NCBI GenBank assembly: GCA_022605405.1
Contig: JABYQQ010000010.1
Span: 558,001-622,000, forward strand
Length of the DNA: 64,000 bases
DNA from: Earliella scabrosa
Taxonomy: Eukaryota > Basidiomycota > Agaricomycetes > Polyporales > Polyporaceae
Reading direction: 5' to 3'
Part shown: piece by piece, positions 56,422 to 64,000 of the stretch
Numbering within the stretch: the stretch's first letter is position 1
How the letters are laid out: every line of letters starts with the position of its first letter
Made by a program: the position numbers and the translations under genes
Notes under the pieces: generated by a model
Told to the model about the DNA's origin: nothing
Databases searched by the model: none
What the model saw: only the letters and a program-made list of their open reading frames with translations

Positions 56422-57350
56422 ATGAAGTCCTTCCTTATTGCGCCCGTCCTGCTCGCTGCATTGGCCCTCGCGCGACCCACGTCCAAGTTCGTGCGGCAAA
56501 CGGGCGAGTGCACCAACCAGCTGATCAACGTACGTCTCCTCAATAATAATCCCTCTTTCCGTTCAATGCGTCCAAGCCCTCACTCACACCCCCACACAAC
56601 CAGTTCGACGACCCCTCAATCACCCAAACCGACCCAAACGCAGTCGAGCCGATCCAGAGCCCCTTCGCGGGCTTCAACTGGGACGGCTTCGGCTTCACGT
56701 CCTGCCCCGGCGGCGCGTGCAACTCGTTCCCCGCGAACGTCACGCGCCAGTACACCCCGCCGCGGCTCGCCATGTCCGAGGGCTTCGTCGGCGGGCTGCT
56801 CAACGGCAAGCTCACGCTCAAGACCTCGCCGGAGGGCTCGTTCGCGCTCGCGGACCCGAGCGGCTCGTTCGACCTCGGTCCGTTTGACGTGTTCGACATT
56901 ATCGACCTGCCCGTGCGTCCTCCTCACCCTTTGCGCGCTCTTGCCTTTGATTTGACGGCTGACTTAACTTGTTTGTGCGATGTGCAGGAGGAAGTGAAGC
57001 TCGGCGCAAAAGAGGACATGCGCGTCCACCTCGACTGCACGCCCGCAGGCTCCGGCTCCGGCGCGAGCATCAAGCTCACGATCCCCTTTGTGCGCAACAA
57101 GGACAGCGCGGGGTACTCGGTCACCGCGGAGCAGCTCGGAGGTCGGTTCGTCGGCCTGCGCACGTGCACGATCTCGACCACGCAGGTCTTCTTCCCGTTT
57201 GGGCGGGAGCTCGAGATCCCGACGGAGAGCATGGGCTGTGAGTGCTTTGCCTCTCTCGCTGGTGGAGTGGTTGGTGTGGATCGCTGACTTTGACTTTGAC
57301 TTTGACTTTGACTGCCCGCAGTGGACAATCTGAACGTCTGCGTTCGGTAG
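56422..57350 (+). CDS. Small secreted protein of unknown function
   Basis: Four exons: 56422-56529, 56604-56912, 56988-57237 and 57322-57350, about 231 residues. The first 18 residues (MKSFLIAPVLLAALALAR) are a signal peptide with likely cleavage after ALA. The mature part (FDDPSITQTDPNAVEPIQSP, FAGFNWDGFGFTSCPGGACN, FPANVTRQYTPPRLAMSEGF, FDVFDIIDLPEEVKLGAKED, VHLDCTPAGSGSGASIKLTI, GLRTCTISTTQVFFPFGREL, MGLDNLNVCVR) is rich in beta-prone segments and has at least five Cys and an N-glycosylation site at NVT. No membrane segment or GPI signal. I do not recognise the family; the pattern of a beta-rich extracellular protein with paired Cys is shared by many uncharacterised Agaricomycete secreted proteins. 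Strong TATA box upstream suggests inducible or high expression. Confidence 0.82.
57285..57312 (+). repeat. TTTGAC hexanucleotide microsatellite
   Basis: More than four tandem copies of the hexamer inside the third intron of the secreted-protein gene, directly before the acceptor. Confidence 0.85.
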
Positions 57351-59048
57351 CGTCCTGACCCACAGCTTGGGGGAGGGCATGCGCGCGCGCGAGGTCTGGC
57401 ATGCGTGCCGGGAATTTGGGCGCTGGAAGTGCTGTAGTAACAGCAGTGACCTGTCGCGGCAGAAATGGCAACATCGAAGTTAACCGCAGCTCTGAATTCG
57501 GGAGATATCGCGGATGGATGTTGCTAGTAGCCCCAGTCGTCGATCTTCTCGTGGCTGCACTCGCCGTTGGCAATCCGTCAGCGTGTCGTGCAGGTGACCC
57601 CGAACGCGGTCGCATACTAAACAGCATAGCAAGGAATGATACTTCCTAGACCGTGGTCGACCCGCGCAGCGACAGTCTCTCTTTTGGGGGGAAGGGACCT
57701 ACTGACCTCCAAAGTGTTCAGCTTTCCTAGCATCCGCCGTGTGCATCTCTGCCCACGCTGCTGCGATGAAGCTTCTTCCCTGCGCCCCTCGTGTGTCTCG
57801 ACACAGGCTTCCCGTGTACAGGAAAATAGCAACGGGTGTGAGTGCTATGCTTGCATTTTAATGTGCTTCGCTGACTGCTGTGACCACGAATGCTGGCTTC
57901 AGTGCGCCGCCTTCGTGCTGAGCCGGGGCACGGGTCGAGGGTGCTTTAAGTTTAAGTCCATCATCGTGCCAGTGGTCCGTCGCGAGGCTGGTCCGTCATA
58001 GACGGAACCACGCCGTCAACGGAAGAGTTCGCCGTAGCCTCCCGGGGCACGCGATCCAGGCTCCATGGAAGGCTCGAGCTCCTCGCGACGAAGACTCAAC
58101 GTTCAACATGGCAATTGGACAAGCTTCAAGTGCTGGAGCCGGCTCCCGGTCCTCGCCGTCTATGCACATGATTCATGATGCATGCACGAGCTGTAACGCG
58201 CGATCCGTCAATGAGGCCTGAGGCCTGAGGCACCGACCGTCAAGCTCGCAGCCTACAGCTACAGGCCCGGCTCCGTCGTCCAGGGGCCTGAACGTTAACC
58301 TTGAAGCGCAGGACGGACGATGGCGTCATACACCTCGCACTGTGCCCTCCTCCCCGCTTGCCTTTGACGCGACACTCGCGGTTTGCGGGGAACCCTACTC
58401 ATGACCTAAGGCCTAGGTTCCTATCCTTTCGAGTCCGACTTTCCATGCATCAACGTGCCACGCGAGGAGCTTCTAGGTGGGTCTCGCACCCGCCATCGCT
58501 ATTATCATGGCTATGTATAGCTCATGCTCCCTCCGCTCTCCACGCGTCGCGCACCCGCTGCGGCGAAGGCTTGCCCTTCCCTGCGCGCAGCCGGCATGAT
58601 CGACAGCGCCGGGTCAAAGTTTGCAACGGGCCCAGCGCGGAGCCCGCTTTGCTGCCGCACTGTCCAAACTTCAGAGTTCAACGTTCAACTTTCGAGGTCG
58701 GACCGCTGGGCCAAGGGGCTGAGGGGGTGCATGTAATGGAATAAGTTAGGACGTGCGCAACTTGCGAGGTATGTAACTAGAGTGACCGTAATCATACACA
58801 GCCTATCAATACAGTGAGTGTGTCAGGTGCGTGGAATGGTAGATGGTGGATGGCGAACGGGATGGTGGGATGCTGATGATGGAGATGAGAACAGTCTAGG
58901 GGAACTCCGCCTCCGCGATGCAGTCATAAAGTCGTCACGTCGGATCGTAATGCGACGGGATGTATGCCGTGGTAGGCGGTGCGAAGTGCATGGTGTGTGG
59001 TGTATGGTGCGTAGTGCACGGGCGACAAGCCCACTCGACGCGCGTGCG
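57351..59048. other. Gene-poor region
   Basis: No gene supported. Contains TTCAAC/CAACGTT motifs at 58095-58106 and 58676-58689 and a short GAGGCCT repetition near 58212. Confidence 0.5.
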
Positions 59049-59638
59049 CTACGACCTCATGCGCGACGGCTGCGCGAACGCCATCGAATGGCGCGGGCGG
59101 TGGTGGTAGCGGTGGGGCGGGGACTGCCTGCGCGCGTCCATCGCGAACTTCTGGAGGCGGGACATGACGTCGCGGGCGAGGAAGACGGTGCCCTTGTCCT
59201 CCTCGTAGAGCGTCGCGCCGTCGGCGATGGGCTCGAGGATGTGCATGTCGGCGGGGTGCACGGTCGCGCGGTGCGAGTATCGGAACTGGGTGATGAACTC
59301 GTGCCGGAAGACGTGCACGTCGGCGGCCATGAGCGCGGAGGACATGGCGCCCTGCGGCGACGAGTGGGGCACTGCGCGCGAAGGAAGAAGGGAGGAGGGG
59401 GGAGGAGAAGGGGGAGCGGAGGGGTCGTCAGTTGGTGCGTCATTCGTTCTTTGTGCTCGCGCGGGGGCTCACCTTGCACAAGACAGACGTCACCCTTGAT
59501 TCGCGCGAGCGCGAAGGTGGGCTTTTGTGGTGCACACGAGCCCGAGATGGTCTGCGCGGCCTGTGGCGGGTGGCTGGGAGTGAGGGGTGCGGGCATTGTG
59601 CACAAAGACGAAGAGGAGCAGGACGCGAGAGCGGCCAT
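59049..59638 (-). CDS. Small uncharacterised protein
   Basis: Two exons, 59638-59473 and about 59371-59049, joined in phase, about 162 residues. From ATG 59638 (MAALASCSSS; a second in-frame ATG at 59596, MPAPLTPSHP) the protein reads ISGSCAPQKPTFALARIKGD, VCLVQ joined to VPHSSPQGAMSSALMAADVH, VFRHEFITQFRYSHRATVHP, ADMHILEPIADGATLYEEDK, GTVFLARDVMSRLQKFAMDA and a basic His/Arg-rich tail. The central part looks like a compact folded domain; there is no signal peptide, membrane helix or motif I can name. The donor GTGAGC and acceptor CGCGCAG are good, and a TATATAA box lies about 170 bases upstream. It stands alone in a gene-poor region, so it is probably real but its role is unknown. Confidence 0.65.
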
Positions 59639-59809
59639 TATAAGTCACTAGTGTGGCGCGGATGATGTTCCGAGACCGAGTGCGGACGTAGGTGGGATCC
59701 AAGGACGGGCTTATAGGGGACGGGCCTTGGCAGGAGTCTGGTACGGAGAAGGACGGGAGGGGCGGGGGGAGAAGTGAGCAGCGCTGGCGGGGGACGGCTT
59801 GGGGGCGGG

Positions 59810-59816
59810 TTATATA
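59810..59816 (-). promoter_or_regulatory. TATA-like box of the small uncharacterised gene
   Basis: Minus-strand TATATAA, about 172 bases upstream of ATG 59638. Confidence 0.45.
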
Positions 59817-61723
59817 GCAGAGGCGGGGCACGCAGCGACCACGCGGGAATGGAGAGTGACAACATCCGCACGTCGAAGCGCATTGGAAGCTGGATCTGGC
59901 CGCGCCTTGGAATAGCTCGCGATCCTCTTTCTGTTTCACCTCGCGTCTTCTCCGACACCGCTCCCACTCCGACTCCCTCTCTCCTCGATCGCCGTGCTGT
60001 GCCACCCCGCTAGCGCCCGCCACTGGCTATCTCCCATCCGTATCTCCTCCTCCTGCCCATGCCCACTCCGCGACGCCCCCCTCGCGGCCAACGCTATCAC
60101 CCCGCCTCGAGCTCCTCTCCACGCCCGAACCGTCCAGCGCGGCCTCCGAGCCGAGGATATCGCCCGCGCAGCCCCATGACCGCGATCCGTCGGCGGAGCT
60201 GCCCACGTCTGGTCGGAGGGTTTCCCATGAGTCAAGCTCTTTTTGCGGCCGAACCTCTCGCAAGAACGCCATCAGCTCGCGACTCCGAGCCCACACACGC
60301 GCGCCCGCGCCCGCGCGGAACCAATCTTCTCTCTCTTCCACAGACGCCCTCCAGAATACTGCGCGCCCGGGGCCCACCGCAACCCTCTCCCGCCTACAGC
60401 CGCGCGCGATCTTGTGCAGTGCGTGCAGATCCCGGTGTCCACTCCCGGATCCCGTTCACGGCCACACTGGCACCAACGTTGCCTCCGCCGCGAGCATCCA
60501 TTGTCTTGCAACGTGCTCCCCCATCCCGGCCACGCACGATTCACGAACAACCGGCGGGGGGCCTCGACAGAGTTTGACACCATCCATGACGTCCATGGAT
60601 CACAACCCGCTTCGGCCGACGGCCCAGCCCCGGGCCTAGGACAACTCGGACTCGTGGCCCGCACGCATCCGACCACCACTTCCTCTCTTCCTGTCCTTCG
60701 CGCGAAATCAACTGACCCGCCCTTCCCAGTACCCGATCTCCGCCATCCTCAGAGTTCAGGCTCGAGGCCTGACAAAGCACGCCCGCACGCGCGCGCGAGA
60801 AGCAGGAAGAGAGAGCACACGACCGGTGACCTGCCAGTGCTCCTCGGACGGGACGGACACTGACTGCCTGCGCATTTCTGCCCGGTCGGCGGGCGGAGAC
60901 AACCTTGTACATGTTCTTTGCGCTTCTCTCGCCTTTTCGGGCGCTCATGGCATCATGCTTTCATGGGACCTGCAGCGGTGGCTCAGAGCTCTGACTCGGA
61001 AGAGAAGGCAGAAGGGCAAGCGTCGGGAAAGGGCGACTGCAAATGGACCCCCGCAGATCATCCAAGAAAAACGCGAGCGTCTCGCCAGCGCCAGCCGCAC
61101 ATAGAAGGCATTCGCTGCACCTATCACAGCGCCTCAGCCACGGCGGCTGCTGCGTTCATGGGACCTGGGAGTGGGACAGGACGAGGGCGCGCGAGAGTGG
61201 TGGCCACCACAACGCTGCACACTACACGCCGCACGCTGCAAGATGGCCACCACGCCCGCGCCACCGTGTCGCCGGGTCAAGTACAGTGTCGCAGTGTCGC
61301 CACGCCCCGGCCACCATCCTCGGCGTCTCAAAGGTGGATGCGATGACACGGGCAGCGCGGGGAACGGACGTGGGCTTGTTCGACATTCAGTCCGAGGCGC
61401 CGGTGTGGAGCGAACAGACTTGCGCTGCGCAGTCGTTGAACGGTGAACGTTCTGTCGTCGGACGAAAAAGCCTGTCCTTGGAAAAGTTGGACGCACCGGT
61501 CGGAACCTTCGCACCCTTCGCACTCCTTCGGAGCCCGGGGGCAACACGTGCGGGCGATCCACACCAAGCTTTCGCGCGGTGCGCGGGTCCGCACAGCGTT
61601 TCTCACCAGTGGCCACTAGTCCCGTTACTGGGAGTCGGGACTGGTGAATGTCGCAGGTCCCGAGTTGGCCAGCTTCGAAACTTGCAAGACCTCCCGTCGT
61701 CCTTGGCATCTCACCTGCGCACA

Positions 61724-61743
61724 TTCAACGTTCAACGTTCAAC
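61724..61743 (+). repeat. TTCAACG tandem heptamer
   Basis: Three copies in tandem (TTCAACGTTCAACGTTCAAC). The same core occurs at 58676-58689 and 58095-58106. Confidence 0.8.
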
Positions 61744-62852
61744 AATCAGTAGCGCGAGCGTCAGTACATGTCACACCTGATTCCTGGTCTCAAAGATCCC
61801 GGAGCGCACGCACACAGTACTAGTACTAGTGCGCAGCCAGCCCCGCTATCACCTCTCTCAGGGCAGTCCGACCGTGCCTGCAACTCCGACCGGAGACGCG
61901 TTTTACCTTCTACCCCCGCTTCTCTTCTGTGTGTCCCTTGGTCGTCCCGCTGATGTCGATGTCGATGTCAGGTCGGCTCACGAACGGTGGGCGAGTCGGG
62001 TGGCTATCATGACAGATGGGCAGCTGTGGACGCCGGTGGAAGGTCTGAGATCTGATGTTTGGACTCCCAGGGACTCCCAGGACACACAGACATGGACGCA
62101 AGCTGTATTGATCGTGATGGCGTCATGAGCGGCGCGATGGGTGCGTACACAAGCAGTGACTCACCGTCAGACTTCTCGGATCGCGACGACCAAGCGTCAC
62201 AGAGGAAAGTCGCCGTCCCGTCTAACGTAAATCGTTTGCGGGCAACCCTGCTGCAGCACGGGCCTCGAGTCCCGAGTCTCGGCTGGCGGAATGACGGAGT
62301 CGCCCGGTCCAGTCCCCAGGTACACACGTTGACGCCTCGAGAAGGAAGAAGGAAGAGCAACTATGACGGAAGCGTCAACGTCAACCATTCAGCCACGTAC
62401 CGGAACTAAGTACTAACCTTCAATATATGCATCTTTTGACACAACGCTTTGATGACCTGGCAAACGCGTGGTCAGTCCGTCCGGATCTCGAGTCTTGGAA
62501 GCAAGCTTGAAGGAGAACGAGGTATACGTGCGCACGAAGAACGGAAGCGACGACAGAGAGAACAGACAAGGAGTTGGAGCTGGAGTTGGGCAAAAGGCGA
62601 AGAGGACGGTACACGATCGATTCACGAGCTGCAGTATACGGTACGGGCTAATATCGTACAATCGTCCAGCCAACATCGTCTATGGCCCACCAGCGTTCTA
62701 TCATACATACACACAAGCGTACCTCGGCATCGGCATCATGAGAAACGGCGCTCGCCCGTGGCAAGAAAAAGCGAAGCAGTCCCTCGCACGCACGCACGCA
62801 CGCATAGGGTCGCACGAGGAGAGTGACGTCTGCGAATCTGCAGCGTGCACAA

Positions 62853-64000
62853 TCACGAAGGTGGCTGCGGCGTGCCAGCCTTCTGGTCTTGTAACAACTG
62901 CAGGCCGCCATCTTCCCTTCTCCCACTCCCACTCCCGCTCCCGCTCTCGACGGTTGCGGGAGGAGGATCGGCGTCTTCGATGGTCTCCGGCAAGCCGAAG
63001 CTGTCCGAGCGCGTCCGCGGCACGAGGCTGCCCGTCTCAGCAATGCGCGCACCCCGTTCGACGCTCGCGCGGCGGCTGTGACTGTGGCCCCGGCTCAGGC
63101 TCCGCAAACTCCCGGTCTCCGCGACCCGCCGCTCGAAGCTCCCGCGCCGGTTGAACGAGTGGCGGCCGCTGTGGAGGGACTCGACGGGGGAGAGCGTCCC
63201 GTCGGGGTCGCGAGAGAACGAGATGGGGTGCGAGGGCTGGTGCAGAGAAGTCGAGGGCGAGCCGAAGGAGGAGGATAGGGAGGGTGGCGGGACGAGTGGG
63301 TAGGATAGCATCTGTGCGCCGCCCGCGGTGAATGTGGGAGGGCTCACGGCGACGGAACCTACCGAAGGAGGAGTCGTCATGTTGGTGGCTGCGCTGACAT
63401 AGCTCGCGGGGAACGGGGAGGTTGTCACGGGAGAGAACGGGAAGGGGGAAGTGCTGGTGGAGGAGGGTGAATGCGAGAGAGGGGTCGTGGACTCGGACGA
63501 GATGATATTCGCAGGGCGACGGATCTGAGACGGCGGTCGTGGTATTGGAACGGCACTCGCATGCGGTATGGGCACGGCTGTTGTATGCCTGAGCGGGCCA
63601 GGAGGGACATGGATCGAACTCGATGGCGAGCTGGAGGTGGAGCTCGCCCGACGATGTGTGGGCTGTGAGAATGGCTCCGACTGAGGTAGCCCTATCAAGC
63701 TGTCTACAGGCAGACCGAGCTGCGCACGTTCGCATCAATGCATAGGGATAGAGGACGGCGAGACTCACTCTTCGTCGGTGCTGGATGAGCTCCTCCCTGT
63801 ACACCTCATTCAGTCGCGAAATCCGGATGAAGTCCTGCTCGGTCTCCACCAAACGGCTCCGCAACGCCTCGTTCTCCCTCCTCAGCGCGTCCAGAATCAT
63901 GTCCGAGGTGGGATCCCCATTGCCTCTGTTGAGCAGTTGCGCGAGCTGCGTGCCGTTGGCTCTTGTGCCATGGGGAGAGGCGCCGCCCCCATTGACATGA
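62853..64000 (-). CDS. Ser-rich coiled-coil protein (5' end beyond right edge)
   Basis: The frame is open at 64000, so the N-terminus is missing. The visible part begins GGGASPHGTRANGTQLAQLL, passes into a short coiled coil (ILDALRRENEALRSRLVETE, QDFIRISRLNEVYREELIQH, RRR), is cut by an intron of about 60-70 bases near 63770-63700, and continues as a long Ser/Pro-rich low-complexity tail (IGLPQSEPFSQPTHRRASS, ISSESTTPLSHSPSSTSTS, SFNRRGSFERRVAETGSLRS, RGHSHSRRASVERGARIAET) ending in a Ser-Gly repeat and stop at 62853. The two RRxSxE/RRASVE-like repeats with AETGSL could be kinase sites (basic-directed, PKA-like; inference). I recognise no named family; coiled-coil plus disordered Ser-rich tail suggests a signalling scaffold. 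No membrane segment seen. Confidence 0.75.

Larger units (their letters stand above)
59639..62852. other. Gene-poor region of 3.2 kb
   Basis: No gene supported despite long open frames, which are GC-rich shadows of Arg/Pro/Ser composition. Contains a TTCAACG tandem repeat (61724-61743), an AGTACTAGTACTAGT palindrome (about 61817-61831), a GATGTC triple repeat near 61950 and an ACGC tetranucleotide run near 62795. Confidence 0.5.

Noticed and set aside
60243..60863. 206-codon plus-strand frame in the gene-poor region
   Set aside because: Pro/Arg/His/Ser-rich, no splice support, no recognisable segment.

Overview
The window is nuclear DNA of a filamentous basidiomycete, most likely an Agaricomycete of the wood-decay type. 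Nearly every recognisable gene is broken by many 45-70 base GT-AG introns, the DNA is GC-rich, and the gene set is fungal: GPI3, exomer ChAPs, a TOK-type potassium channel, HMG-CoA reductase, an F-box protein, a P450 and a non-canonical G-alpha. I see no bacterial operon, CRISPR array, rRNA gene or intact transposon. Exon limits come from reading frames and splice signals by eye and may be off by a few bases.

Left third (1-22 kb): a purine-cytosine permease cut by the left edge (-), GPI3/PIG-A (-), a tRNA-Val-like element, an oxysterol-binding protein (+), a coiled-coil repeat protein (-), prolyl-tRNA synthetase (+), a Pro/Ala-rich low-complexity protein (+), then a divergent pair encoding the carboxyltransferase (-) and the biotin carboxylase/biotin carrier (+) subunits of an acyl-CoA carboxylase, separated by only about 210 bp, and an intron-containing tRNA-Arg(ACG).

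Middle (22-40 kb): orotate phosphoribosyltransferase (+), Derlin (-), a cytochrome P450 (+), a two-pore TOK-like K+ channel (+), an F-box protein (-), a glyoxylate/hydroxypyruvate reductase with a mitochondrial-type leader (+), and HMG-CoA reductase (-). Upstream of HMG-CoA reductase lies a 5.3 kb gene-poor stretch.

Right third (44-64 kb): an unusual G-alpha subunit (-), an intron-containing tRNA-Arg(TCG), a poorly resolved small gene (-), aspartokinase (-) divergent from an exomer ChAPs gene (+), a small secreted protein (+), a small orphan gene (-) inside a gene-poor 5.5 kb region, and a Ser-rich coiled-coil protein (-) cut by the right edge.

The genes are mostly unlinked housekeeping and signalling functions. 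The only clear functional pairing is the divergent acyl-CoA carboxylase. The most unusual proteins are the G-alpha (catalytic Gln replaced by Ser, P-loop carried on a 21-base exon, enlarged helical domain, no lipidation motif) and the TOK channel (TIAFGD in its first selectivity filter, very long linker between its pores). Two enzymes (prolyl-tRNA synthetase and glyoxylate reductase) carry in-frame leaders with mitochondrial character upstream of a second, cytosolic-type start.
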